Source: Microbulbifer pacificus
GTDB lineage: Bacteria; Pseudomonadota; Gammaproteobacteria; Pseudomonadales; Cellvibrionaceae
Length of the DNA: 64,000 nt
Direction of reading: 5' to 3'
Assembly (NCBI RefSeq): GCF_002959965.1
Contig: NZ_PREV01000027.1
Coordinates: forward strand, 1 to 64,000
The notes under the pieces were generated by a model. It was not told the origin of the DNA and made no database searches. It saw only the letters and a program-made list of their open reading frames with translations. Of the stretch, positions 8,114 to 16,357 are shown piece by piece; the stretch's first letter is position 1; every line of letters begins with the position of its first letter. The position numbers and the translations under genes are program-made.

Positions 8114-9962
8114 ACTTCAGGAGCTTCGCCGCAGCGCAGTGGTTACGACATTCGGCCCTGGTTCAGTAGTGGATTTCAGGGCAGGTGGAGGTGCTGTTTC
8201 CGGTATCGCGGCAGGGCTTGAGGAATGGGACCGGTCTTTCCCTCCCGCAGGTATGGCCCATCCTCAAGTTATCCGGGAGACACGTCTTCAGAAGAAGCTT
8301 GGCGTCAAAGGTTTCAGAACACCTCCGGTCACACTGGAACGTGGAAAGGACGATGAGCCCGACACAAGGCGCCTCGTTGCAGTACGATTCCCGAATTGGC
8401 TGCAATGCCCTGGCTGTGATGTCATCAAGCCAGAAAGGCGCTGGAAAGGCGATCCGGGCAAGGCGTATCGCTACTGCCCCTCATGTACCGAGAAATCCCA
8501 TGGCGGTAACAAAGTTTTCGTGATCCCGGTGCGCTTTGTTATGGCATGTAAGCAAGGCCATGTGGACGAGTTTCCGTGGGATTGGTGGGTGGGGCACACG
8601 CCGGATTGCGCTATATCAAAGCGAGATAACCCTGACCGCCATCCCGGCTTGCTCCTTCGTTCAGAGAAGCCAGGCCTTGCCGGTCTGATTCTGAGCTGCA
8701 ATAAGTGCGGCGCTCGCAGGTCGATGGATGGCGTTTTTTCCAAGAAAACGTGGGAGCGTGGGCCGAAGTGTCGGGGACGTCGCCCTTGGTTGGCCAACGG
8801 AGACGAAAAATGTGGACAGGAGCAAAATGCTGTCCAGCGAGGTGCGTCGAACCTCTTTTTTGCCGTCACGGAGTCGGCTCTCAGTATTCCTCCGTGGTCC
8901 GACCAGGTTCAGGAGGCGCTCGGGGACTGGTGGAGTGCGCTCGTAAACCTTGACGATCTCTCGAAGCTTGAGGATTACATCGAGCTACTCGCAAAGGGTG
9001 ATCTCGAGAGTGTTCTAAAGGAGCTCGACATGACCCCTGCCGAACTCGCAGAGGTTATCCGGGCCCGCCTCACGTCGTATGGACAAGTTCGCACCGATGA
9101 TCTGAGGCCCGCTGAGTACCGCCAGTTCGTTACGGAACCGGGTCGCAGTCGAGCTCACGATATTGATTTCGAAACCCGCCGTGTAGCGGTGGCAACAGAA
9201 ATCGCTCCCTGGGTGTCTCGCGTGGTTCGTGCGGTCCGATTACGAGAGGTCCGCGCCCTAAGGGGGTTCACGCGGATCAATCCCCCTGGTGACCCGGATT
9301 CGCCTGAAGTCGCTGCGCTCTCAAAAGAACCTCTAGACTGGCTCCCCGCAATCGAGGTGCGTGGTGAAGGTATCTTTCTTGCTCTGAATGAGGAACGGCT
9401 GTCACTGTGGGAAAGCCGACCAGATGTGGTCAAGCGTGCTGCCGAGTGCGATACACGACATCGGGCCGACTGGAAGGATCGCTACGGTGATGACGCGAGA
9501 TCACCCGAGCCGATCACGGCACGCTACATGCTTTGCCATACCCTTGCTCACGCGCTCATGCGTCAGCTGACACTGGAATGCGGATACTCGTCTGCGTCCC
9601 TGCAGGAGAGAATATATGCTGGAACCGGTGATGACTCGATGGCAGGGCTACTCATTTACACGGCCACGCCGGACTCAGACGGTACACTTGGCGGCCTGGA
9701 AAGACAGGGTAAGGCGGGGCGAATTGAGGGCATTCTACAGCGCGCAATCGAAGCGATCGAATGGTGTTCGTCCGACCCGATCTGTATTACGGACATGATG
9801 GGAGCTGTCAACAGCTACTCACACTCGGTATGTCACGCTTGCTGCCTTGCGCCGGAAACATCCTGCGAGGTTTTCAACAGCTTTCTCGATCGTGGACTGT
9901 TGACTGGCGATGGCACTGGCTCGGGTCTCGGCTTTTTTGAAGACATGCTTAGGAGATCCTGA
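8103..9962 (+). CDS. drmB: DrmB-like DUF1998 protein
   Basis: Partner of DrmA in DISARM, carrying the DUF1998 domain in its C-terminal third (HTLAHALMRQLTLECGYSSA, then GLLIYTATPDSDGTLGGL). It also has several zinc-type Cys pairs: CPGC and CPSC in the first 130 residues, CNKC near 200, and CHACC before the C-terminus. The chosen ATG at 8103 has AAAGG about 9 bases upstream; the in-frame ATG at 8094 leaves no room for it. The length of 619 residues fits the family. The stop overlaps the start of the next gene as TGATG. In DISARM, DrmA and DrmB form the DNA-engaging complex; that role is inferred here from family and context. Confidence 0.85.
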   Translation: MKNELQELRRSAVVTTFGPGSVVDFRAGGGAVSGIAAGLEEWDRSFPPAGMAHPQVIRETRLQKKLGVKGFRTPPVTLERGKDDEPDTRRLVAVRFPNWLQCPGCDVIKPERRWKGDPGKAYRYCPSCTEKSHGGNKVFVIPVRFVMACKQGHVDEFPWDWWVGHTPDCAISKRDNPDRHPGLLLRSEKPGLAGLILSCNKCGARRSMDGVFSKKTWERGPKCRGRRPWLANGDEKCGQEQNAVQRGASNLFFAVTESALSIPPWSDQVQEALGDWWSALVNLDDLSKLEDYIELLAKGDLESVLKELDMTPAELAEVIRARLTSYGQVRTDDLRPAEYRQFVTEPGRSRAHDIDFETRRVAVATEIAPWVSRVVRAVRLREVRALRGFTRINPPGDPDSPEVAALSKEPLDWLPAIEVRGEGIFLALNEERLSLWESRPDVVKRAAECDTRHRADWKDRYGDDARSPEPITARYMLCHTLAHALMRQLTLECGYSSASLQERIYAGTGDDSMAGLLIYTATPDSDGTLGGLERQGKAGRIEGILQRAIEAIEWCSSDPICITDMMGAVNSYSHSVCHACCLAPETSCEVFNSFLDRGLLTGDGTGSGLGFFEDMLRRS

Positions 9963-11638
9963 TGGCTGTGCTCTGGCCCAGAAAACTCCCCCGTTCAGTT
10001 CTGGAAGATCGGCGGCGCCGGGCAGAGGTGCGCGTATACAATAGGCTCGCCGAAGTCCTTGACGACAGTTTCCAGGTCTTCTATTCGAGCCCATGGCTCG
10101 GGACCGACAGACTGGGAAATGAAAAGGATGGCGAGTGCGACTTTTTGATCGCACATCCCGACCATGGGATCCTCGCTATCGAGGTTAAAGGCGGCGAGAT
10201 CTCATACGACCCAACGGATGATCAGTGGCGAAGCAAGGACGCCTTTGGTTTTGTTCACAAGATTAAAGATCCCGTTGGGCAAGCGAGAAGTGCCAAGTAC
10301 GAGATCTTGAAGCGCCTCAATACCTCGAACCGGTGGCAACGCCGTTACATCCACACAACACATGGTGTGATATTCCCGAGTGCGGCCTCACCTCCAAAAG
10401 ATCTCGGTTCCGACCGTCCCGGGCGAATATTTTGTTGCTCCACTCAGTTACGTAACGGACTGCGTGATTGGATCGCGGAGCGCATGAAGGAAGGGCAGAG
10501 GCCCGATAACTGTCAGGGCCTCGGGCATGACGGAATTGCCGCGCTCGAGGACCTGCTAGCCAAGCCATTCACCCTGAGTTTTCGGATCGGTGCGGCAATC
10601 GCCGAAGCCGATGCTGAGTTTACCGCTCTTGAGCCTGCCCAGTATCAGATTCTTGATACAATTGCCGAGATTCCGCGCGCACTGGTACGCGGTGGAGCGG
10701 GGACAGGAAAGACGGTGGTCGCAGTCGAGGAGGCAATCAGATCTGCTGCGAGTGGCCGAAAGACCTTGCTCACCTGTCTCAGCCGACCTTTGGCAAAGAA
10801 TCTCGAAAGGACGTTGAATAATATTCCAAACCTTACGGTCGTCGGATTTCATTCGCTCTGTGGCCGTATGGCACACTTGGCAGATATTCCGGTACCGACC
10901 GATCCGGGCGGACAAGAGCTCTACGAAAGCATTCTTCCGAACGCGCTATACGAAGCAGTGGAATCCCGGCCTTCGCTGAAATGGGACACGATCATTATCG
11001 ATGAAGGCCAGGACTTTCGAATTGACTGGTGGATCGCAATCGATGCCTGCCTGAAAAGTGAAGGTAGGCTTCGGGTCTTCATGGACAGCAATCAGAAGGT
11101 ATACGAGCATGCTGGAACCGGAATTCATGATCTGAGCGTTGTACCTGTCCGCCTTTCCCGGAACCTTCGGAACACAAAAAACATTCACAATAGCGCACTG
11201 GTGCACTATTCCGGTCCCGACATCACTGCAGATGGCCCTGATGGGCTTGAGGTTGCTTGGATCGAGGCGGAGACCGAGCAGGCTAAAATCGAGGCAGCTT
11301 TCAGGGAGCTTCGACGACTCGTGTTCAATGAAGAGGTCGCGCCTAGCGAGATTGCTGTGCTTGTAAACAGCCCGTCCGCGCGGATTGGCTTCCTGGAACG
11401 GTCTAGTGGAACCAGTATTCCCATTGCTGATGCAGAAGACATGTCACTCGAAGAAGTCGTAGTGGATACGGTGAAACGCTATAAGGGACTTGAGCGTCCC
11501 GTAATTATTCTTGTTGTTTCCGGAGAAGAGATGGAGCGCCGTGAATTGGCTTACGTCGCTTTTACTAGAGCTCGAGCATTTCTCTGTGTCGTGGCATCTG
11601 GTAATGAAAAAAAGTTGTTAGCGGATGGGTGGATATAG
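9962..11638 (+). CDS. NERD nuclease-superfamily 1 helicase fusion
   Basis: A 558-residue protein joining an N-terminal NERD (nuclease-related) domain to a UvrD-like helicase. The NERD core is seen as GECDFLI (about 57-63) and IEVKGG (73-78), giving the acidic/ExK pattern of PD-(D/E)XK-like nucleases. The helicase has GGAGTGKT (244-251), IIDEGQDF (about 344-351), LSRNLRNT near 400, KRYKGLE near 505 and VAFTRARAF near 533. It is the last gene of the operon and overlaps drmB by one base. In DISARM the gene after drmB is usually drmC, a PLD-type nuclease. This protein sits in that slot and also offers a nuclease-like domain, so it may replace DrmC. That substitution is inference. Confidence 0.87.
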   Translation: MAVLWPRKLPRSVLEDRRRRAEVRVYNRLAEVLDDSFQVFYSSPWLGTDRLGNEKDGECDFLIAHPDHGILAIEVKGGEISYDPTDDQWRSKDAFGFVHKIKDPVGQARSAKYEILKRLNTSNRWQRRYIHTTHGVIFPSAASPPKDLGSDRPGRIFCCSTQLRNGLRDWIAERMKEGQRPDNCQGLGHDGIAALEDLLAKPFTLSFRIGAAIAEADAEFTALEPAQYQILDTIAEIPRALVRGGAGTGKTVVAVEEAIRSAASGRKTLLTCLSRPLAKNLERTLNNIPNLTVVGFHSLCGRMAHLADIPVPTDPGGQELYESILPNALYEAVESRPSLKWDTIIIDEGQDFRIDWWIAIDACLKSEGRLRVFMDSNQKVYEHAGTGIHDLSVVPVRLSRNLRNTKNIHNSALVHYSGPDITADGPDGLEVAWIEAETEQAKIEAAFRELRRLVFNEEVAPSEIAVLVNSPSARIGFLERSSGTSIPIADAEDMSLEEVVVDTVKRYKGLERPVIILVVSGEEMERRELAYVAFTRARAFLCVVASGNEKKLLADGWI

Positions 11639-11672
11639 ATAAACAAATAGAACAAAGATCCAGAATTCTTTT

Positions 11673-11930
11673 GTGCGAGATAAGGAGATCAATCCGGATC
11701 TGAAATATCCGAAAGGGTTCAAACCCGAGCTGCTACAGGAATGGCCTGCCGACAGTACGCTTGTGGCCCCGGTTGATGCGTTACCTGCAAACCTTAAGGC
11801 CAGCATGGGGGCGCACTGGGAACTCACGCAGAAAAAGCCGGAAGGTATTGGAGGAGCGAAATATGGACTGAGTTCTGGTCATTGCTTGAAGGCTCGCTAC
11901 CCCAAGGCCTTAAATTATTCTGTTAAGTAG
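11673..11930 (+). CDS. Hypothetical 85-residue ORF at the island end
   Basis: Open frame with a GTG start, charged and proline-rich at its start (RDKEINPDLKYPKGFKPELL). I do not recognise a family, and there is no clear ribosome binding site. It begins 35 bp after the NERD-helicase gene and ends just before the first partial tmRNA repeat. It may be a small gene, the remnant of a larger gene cut off by integration, or chance. Confidence 0.25.
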   Translation: MRDKEINPDLKYPKGFKPELLQEWPADSTLVAPVDALPANLKASMGAHWELTQKKPEGIGGAKYGLSSGHCLKARYPKALNYSVK

Positions 11931-11942
11931 TGGAGGGGCAGC

Positions 11943-11958
11943 GATGGCGGGAGTCGAA
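11943..11958 (+). repeat. Partial tmRNA 3'-end repeat, candidate att remnant
   Basis: The 16 bases GATGGCGGGAGTCGAA are identical to 12447-12462 inside the tmRNA 3' acceptor/T-arm region and lie in the same orientation. The flanks also start with GTGGAG-like sequence. Islands and phages that integrate at ssrA leave such direct repeats, so this is probably an old attachment site. Confidence 0.7.
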
Positions 11959-12286
11959 AAGCCATCCTAACTCATTGATTTATTGAGGGTATCCATAGCT
12001 ATTTTTTAAGAACCCGTCACAAAACCCGTCCAGATGAATAAAGTACCCAGTCTAATGACGAGAGCCTCTACCTCTGGTGGCGCAATCTTTTGAGTGGATA
12101 TTAGCGTCGCATTCGTTTAGAGAGCCTTTGTATGGCTTTATTGAAGTCGTGTTCGAAGTTTTCTTCCGTGGTTATTCGACTCAAAATCGTGGGCAAGACG
12201 TAAGAGTAAGGGGGTACCTTTGCCCACTTTATCCTGTGCTGTCATCCATCGCCCTGTATGCATGTGGTGGGGCGCTGGTAGGGCGT

Positions 12287-12298
12287 GATGGCGGGAGT
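12287..12298 (+). repeat. Second, shorter tmRNA 3'-end repeat
   Basis: Twelve bases, GATGGCGGGAGT, match the start of the same tmRNA segment and again lie in direct orientation. With the copy at 11943 this suggests at least two integration or excision events at the same site. Confidence 0.5.
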
Positions 12299-12307
12299 GA
12301 TTTCACC

Positions 12308-12351
12308 CCCCTTCGGGGCGGCCCTTCGGCCGTCTTAACGCGCTTTGCGCG
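12308..12351. other. Three consecutive small GC-rich hairpins
   Basis: Perfect stems follow each other: CCCC/GGGG with a TTC loop (12308-12318), CGGCC/GGCCG with a CTTC loop (12319-12332) and CGCGC/GCGCG with a TTT loop (12339-12351). The function is unknown. They could be protein or recombinase binding sites, or a structured transcript end. Confidence 0.5.
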
Positions 12352-12394
12352 CTGATCGAACCCTCGCTAAGCGTTCCACTCGCGACAGCTCGCC

Positions 12395-12440
12395 AAATTA
12401 AAAAGGCCCGTTACCTTGCGGTAACGGGCCTTTTTAATTT
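12395..12440 (-). terminator. Intrinsic terminator of ssrA (bidirectional)
   Basis: A perfect 21-bp stem with a TTGC loop (arms 12395-12415 and 12420-12440) and A- and T-rich outer ends. It directly follows the CCA end of the tmRNA on the minus strand and could also stop island transcripts coming from the left. Confidence 0.9.
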
Positions 12441-12827
12441 GGTGGAGATGGCGGGAGTCGAACCCGCGTCCGTCAGCACTCTGCCAGAGGCTCTACATGC
12501 TTAGTTCCGCCTATTGATTTAGCTCTTTACAGCCCAGCGGGCAGGACGTGAAGAGCGAGCCTGAATAAGTTTTAGGCCATCCACGTCAGGTACGCTTCAG
12601 GACGATCCAGTTCTGTATGACAGCCTGCAGCGCGGTACTGGAACCTTACTGAAGGCCGCTAAGGGCGAACCCTTAGTAGTGCGTCACGGGCTGCTTACGC
12701 AGCCAGTTGGGCACCGTAGTTGTCGTCGTTGGCAACTAATAAAATGCAGCTTTGGATTTACGTGATTCGCTACCCTCACGGCATGCACCCATGGTTTCGC
12801 CACCAACGTCGAATCCAAGTCATCCCC
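12440..12827 (-). ncRNA. ssrA: tmRNA (transfer-messenger RNA)
   Basis: Rescues stalled ribosomes together with SmpB: it is charged with alanine, then supplies a short reading frame that tags the nascent protein for proteolysis. The 5' end GGGGATGACTTGG pairs with the 3' end CATCTCC-ACCA to form the 7-bp acceptor stem, with one G.U pair. The tag frame at 12698-12733 encodes ANDDNYGAQLAA and is followed by TAA at 12695-12697. The CCA is encoded, at 12440-12442. The length is about 388 nt before end trimming. The 3' end has been used as an integration site, as shown by the partial copies at 11943 and 12287. SmpB is encoded 3 kb away on the same strand. Confidence 0.98.
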
Positions 12828-12890
12828 GGAAACTCTGTTCGTGCGGCTGCGGTGAAGCAGCTCGGTACGAAACGCATTTGCGTGGCGGCG

Positions 12891-12896
12891 AGTATA
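12891..12896 (-). promoter_or_regulatory. Probable -10 element of the ssrA promoter
   Basis: TATACT on the minus strand, about 65 bases upstream of the mature tmRNA 5' end, which allows for a leader removed by RNase P. No clear -35 is seen at the ideal distance, so this is tentative. Confidence 0.45.
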
Positions 12897-12949
12897 CCTG
12901 AACGTCACTGGCCACCATAGGGTGGTGGAGAAATTTAGTGACCGTTCAG

Positions 12950-14335
12950 TTACTGCCGTTCAAACAGGGCAATGGATTCCACATGGGTGGTGTGGGGGAA
13001 CATATCCATTACGCCTGCCTTACTGAGACGATAGCCGCGCTGGATTAGTTCCGCAGTATCCCGTGCGAGTGTGGCCGGGTTGCAGGAGACGTAGACGATG
13101 CGGCTGGCGTTGAAGTGACCGATATTGCGCACCACTTCCAGCGCGCCGGTGCGCGGTGGGTCCAGCAGGATCTTGTCGAAGCCACCGCGGGCCCAGGGGC
13201 TGCGGGTGAAGTCGGCGGTGAGGTCGGCGGCCTGGAACTGGATGTTATTGAGGCCGTTGGCGGCGGCGTTCTCCTGTCCGCGGCGGGTGAGTTCCAGGAT
13301 GCCCTCCACGCCCACCACTTCGCGCGCGCGGGTGGCGATGGGGAGGGTGAAGTTGCCGAGTCCGCAGAACAGGTCCAGCACGCGGTCTTCGGGCTGCAGA
13401 TCCAGCAGCTCGACGGCGGTGTGCACCATTTTGCGGTTGATGTCGAAATTGACCTGAATGAAGTCCTGCGGGTGGAACTGCAGGGTGACGCCGAATTCCG
13501 GCAGGGCGTAGGCGAGCCGCTCCGCACCGTCTTCGGGCCACGCTTTGTGGGCCTCTTCGCCGGGCTGCAAATACAGCTGCAGGCCGTGGTCGCGGGCAAA
13601 ACCGAGCCACAGGCTGTGGTCATCGTCGGTCAGTGGTTGCAGGTGGCGCACCACCAGTGCCGTGGCGTCTTCGCCGATGGCCACTTCGATATGGGAGATG
13701 TGGCGGCGGGTGTTGCAGCGCTTCACCAGTTGTTTCAGTTCCGGGATCAGTGTGGAGAACGCCTCCGGCAGCACCAGGCACTGGCTGATATCTGTAAGGT
13801 TGTTGGAGCCTTTTTCACGAAACCCGAATACCAGCTCGGGCCTGCCGCCGGTTTTGGGTTTCACGTAGCGCAGACCGAGACGGGCCTTGCTGCGGTAGCC
13901 GAGGTCGGGTCCGGTCAGGGGAGGCAGAATCTCCGCCGGGGCCGCGCTGGCAAAACGCTGCAGCTGGTCCAGCAGGATATGTTGCTTGGCCTCGATCTGC
14001 GCAGTTGGCGCCATGTGCTGCAGCGAGCAACCACCGCACTCCGCTGCATGGGGGCAGGGTGGCGCTTGGCGGATCGGCGCGGGCTCCAGGATTTCAGTCG
14101 CCACCGCCTCATCGAATTTGGCGCGACTGGCAGTAATACGGGCTTTGACCTTTTCCCCGGGCAGGGCGTTGTCCACAAACAGGGTTTTGCCGCGGTGGCG
14201 GGCAATGCCCCGCACCTCGTGACTCAGCTGTTCGATGTCGACTTCCAGCATTTCCTGGGGGTGAGGGCGCCCGGTGCCGCGATCAGTGCCAGAGCGGTTT
14301 CTTTTCGGTGGAGGTGATGATTTCTTGAAACGCAT
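12950..14335 (-). CDS. rlmD: 23S rRNA (uracil(1939)-C(5))-methyltransferase
   Basis: Methylates U1939 of 23S rRNA using S-adenosylmethionine. It has an N-terminal TRAM-type domain (VDIEQLSHEVRGIARHRGKT), an iron-sulfur Cys set C-x5-C-x2-C (PCPHAAECGGC), a Rossmann methylase block (VLDLFCGLGNFTLPIA) and the catalytic loop VYVSCNPATLARD near the C-terminus. The ATG at 14335 is taken; a TTG four codons upstream is also open, and neither has a clear ribosome binding site. The length of about 461 residues fits RlmD/RumA rather than TrmA. It stands alone between ssrA and a transporter gene. Confidence 0.95.
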   Translation of the reverse strand: MRFKKSSPPPKRNRSGTDRGTGRPHPQEMLEVDIEQLSHEVRGIARHRGKTLFVDNALPGEKVKARITASRAKFDEAVATEILEPAPIRQAPPCPHAAECGGCSLQHMAPTAQIEAKQHILLDQLQRFASAAPAEILPPLTGPDLGYRSKARLGLRYVKPKTGGRPELVFGFREKGSNNLTDISQCLVLPEAFSTLIPELKQLVKRCNTRRHISHIEVAIGEDATALVVRHLQPLTDDDHSLWLGFARDHGLQLYLQPGEEAHKAWPEDGAERLAYALPEFGVTLQFHPQDFIQVNFDINRKMVHTAVELLDLQPEDRVLDLFCGLGNFTLPIATRAREVVGVEGILELTRRGQENAAANGLNNIQFQAADLTADFTRSPWARGGFDKILLDPPRTGALEVVRNIGHFNASRIVYVSCNPATLARDTAELIQRGYRLSKAGVMDMFPHTTHVESIALFERQ

Positions 14336-14383
14336 GAGGGAATACAAAAACGCGGGGCCGCGATCTGCGGCCCCAATCGATGG

Positions 14384-15730
14384 TTACAGTATGGACTGGA
14401 CAAACGCCGCCAGGATCAGCACCGGGCAGGCGATGCGCACATACCAGGGCCAGACTTTCCAGAACAGGGTTTGCTCGATGTCCTCGTGCCCTTTTTTCAG
14501 CTCTGCCAGTAGCTGGTCCTTGCGCCAGATCCAGCCGGCAAACACGCACAGGACAACCCCCAGCAGTGGTTGTCCGTACTCGGTGCTGATGGAGATGACC
14601 AGGCCGAACAGGGTCTCGAAGTTGAAGATGATCAGGCTGCTGATACCGAAGATGATCGCGCCCATCAGCAGAGTGGCGGGTTTGCGTTTGAGGCCGAGAT
14701 TCTCGATGGAGAAGGCCACCGGTACTTCCAGCATGGAGATGGAAGAGGTAAGGGAGGCGATGACCATCAGCGCAAAAAAGGCAATGGCCACGAACAGACC
14801 AGTGGTACCCATAGTGTCGAACAGGGCGGGGAGAACCTGCAGGATAAGGCCAGGGCCGGCAATCAACTCACCGGACTCGGCAAAGATCTGGGTGCCGGCT
14901 TCCTGCGCCACATACATGGCGGGCAGAATCAGCAGGCCGGCGGTAAACGCGATACCCACGTCGATCAGGGTCACCAGGGCGCCGAGGCGCGGCAGGCTCT
15001 CCTGTTTGCTCAGGTAAGAGCCGTAAATCAGCATAGTGCCGACACCCAGCGACAGGGAGAAGAACGCCTGACCCATGGCGGACAGCAGCAGCTGCGGTGA
15101 CAGTTTGCTGAAGTCCGGGATCAGGTAGGCCTCCAGACCCAGTATGGCGCCGGGCTGGGTGAGCACGTAGGCGATCAGTAGCAGTAACAGAATGATCAGT
15201 GCCGGCATCAGCAGGGTAGACCAGCGCTCGATGCCTTTTTCCACACCACTGGCAATGATCAGCATGGTGAGGCCGCTGAAGATGGCGGTGAAGGTAAAGT
15301 TGCGCGCGGTGCTGCCACCGGTGAGCCATTGGGCGGTGTCACTGGCGCCGACCAGTTGCGCGAAGGGATCGGCGAGGTGTGCCACCATCCAGCCGGCGAC
15401 AATGGCGTAGAAGCTGAGAATCAGGGAGGCGACCGCGATGCCGGCGAGACCGGCAACAGTGCCGGCAGCACGGCTGGTGGGGCCGGTGGCGATGCCGCGC
15501 AGTGCCTGCACCATATTGCGACGCGCGTGGCGGCCAATGGTGAGTTCCGCCATCAGTACCGGGTAGGCGAGCATGAACGCCAGCAGCAGATACACCACCA
15601 CAAACGCGGCCCCGCCGTTGGACGCTACGTTGGTGGGGAAGCCCCAGATGTTGCCGAGGCCGACGGCAGAGCCGGCGGCGGCCATCAGAAAGCCGAAGTT
15701 GGAACTGAACTGTCCTCGCGGTGCACTCAT
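14384..15730 (-). CDS. Sodium-dependent transporter, SNF/NSS family (first copy)
   Basis: Inner-membrane symporter of 448 residues that uses the sodium gradient to import amino-acid-like solutes (LeuT fold). The N-terminus has the family signature [20 protein letters not shown], followed by GGAAFVVVYLLL, and about 11-12 hydrophobic segments follow. Bacterial members with short C-termini like this are often tryptophan, tyrosine or unassigned transporters, so the substrate cannot be named. A second SNF gene lies just beyond smpB on the same strand with only moderate similarity, so the two probably handle different substrates rather than being a recent duplication. Confidence 0.92.
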   Translation of the reverse strand: MSAPRGQFSSNFGFLMAAAGSAVGLGNIWGFPTNVASNGGAAFVVVYLLLAFMLAYPVLMAELTIGRHARRNMVQALRGIATGPTSRAAGTVAGLAGIAVASLILSFYAIVAGWMVAHLADPFAQLVGASDTAQWLTGGSTARNFTFTAIFSGLTMLIIASGVEKGIERWSTLLMPALIILLLLLIAYVLTQPGAILGLEAYLIPDFSKLSPQLLLSAMGQAFFSLSLGVGTMLIYGSYLSKQESLPRLGALVTLIDVGIAFTAGLLILPAMYVAQEAGTQIFAESGELIAGPGLILQVLPALFDTMGTTGLFVAIAFFALMVIASLTSSISMLEVPVAFSIENLGLKRKPATLLMGAIIFGISSLIIFNFETLFGLVISISTEYGQPLLGVVLCVFAGWIWRKDQLLAELKKGHEDIEQTLFWKVWPWYVRIACPVLILAAFVQSIL

Positions 15731-15831
15731 GGAAAATCCTGTAATTATTCTTCTGGTCGGTGTTGTCGACGGTCAGTGGATAAAGGTTACGTCACCCCAC
15801 CGCTTGTGGCGGCGGGCTCCAGTATCAGGGA

Positions 15832-16311
15832 TCAGCGGTGATCGTGGCGCATCAGGCGCTGCTTCTCGCGGTTCCAGTCGCGCTCTTTCTCGGTATCGCG
15901 TTTGTCGTGCAGGGCCTTGCCCTTGGCCAGCGCGATTTCGCACTTGATCAGGTGCTTTTTCCAGTAGAGCGCGGTGCACACACAGGTGTAGCCCTTCTGC
16001 TCGACCGAGGCCATCAGTTTGGCGATTTCCTTGCGGTTCAACAGCAGCCTGCGGGTGCGGTCCGGTTCGGTCACATAGTGGGTAGAGGCACTTATGAGCG
16101 GCTGGATGCGCGCGCCCAGCAGCCACGCCTGCCCATCTTTGAACAGGACGTAGCTGTCGGTGAGCTGGGCTTTGCCCTCGCGGCAGGATTTGACTTCCCA
16201 GCCCTGTAACTCCAGGCCAGCCTCAAACTTTTCCTCGATGAAATAGTCGTGCTTGGCCTTCTTGTTCAGGGCGATGGTGTTGGAAGCCGGGGCTTTCTTC
16301 TTTTTTGCCAT
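15832..16311 (-). CDS. smpB: SsrA-binding protein
   Basis: Small OB-fold protein of 159 residues that binds the tRNA-like part of tmRNA and brings it to stalled ribosomes. The family run [20 protein letters not shown] opens the protein, followed by [14 protein letters not shown] and a basic C-terminal tail ([16 protein letters not shown]) that enters the empty mRNA channel. The length is typical. It lies between two SNF transporter genes and 3 kb from ssrA, on the same strand. Confidence 0.98.
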   Translation of the reverse strand: MAKKKKAPASNTIALNKKAKHDYFIEEKFEAGLELQGWEVKSCREGKAQLTDSYVLFKDGQAWLLGARIQPLISASTHYVTEPDRTRRLLLNRKEIAKLMASVEQKGYTCVCTALYWKKHLIKCEIALAKGKALHDKRDTEKERDWNREKQRLMRHDHR

Positions 16312-16357
16312 GTGTACAACTTGCGCCTTTGCAGGCTTTGTCTCTAAACAGTCAGCT

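Larger units (their letters stand above)
11931..12394. other. Non-coding island boundary next to ssrA
   Basis: No convincing gene is seen in this stretch. It holds two partial copies of the tmRNA 3' end (at 11943 and 12287) and three short back-to-back hairpins (12308-12351). This is what is expected from the edge of one or more elements integrated at ssrA. No integrase or recombinase gene lies here. Confidence 0.6.

Noticed and set aside
207..11638. A complete canonical DISARM class 1 or class 2 system
   Set aside because: No PLD-type DrmC, no SNF2-type DrmD and no recognisable DrmE are encoded in the window, so only a DISARM-related variant is claimed.
12077..12355. 92-codon frame before ssrA
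   Set aside because: It runs through the att remnant and the hairpin cluster, has no ribosome binding site and no family match.
12684..12920. Short frames within the tmRNA gene
   Set aside because: They overlap a well-supported structural RNA on both strands and have no coding character.
13115..14317. 400-codon plus-strand frame
   Set aside because: Antisense to rlmD, which is supported by clear methylase motifs.
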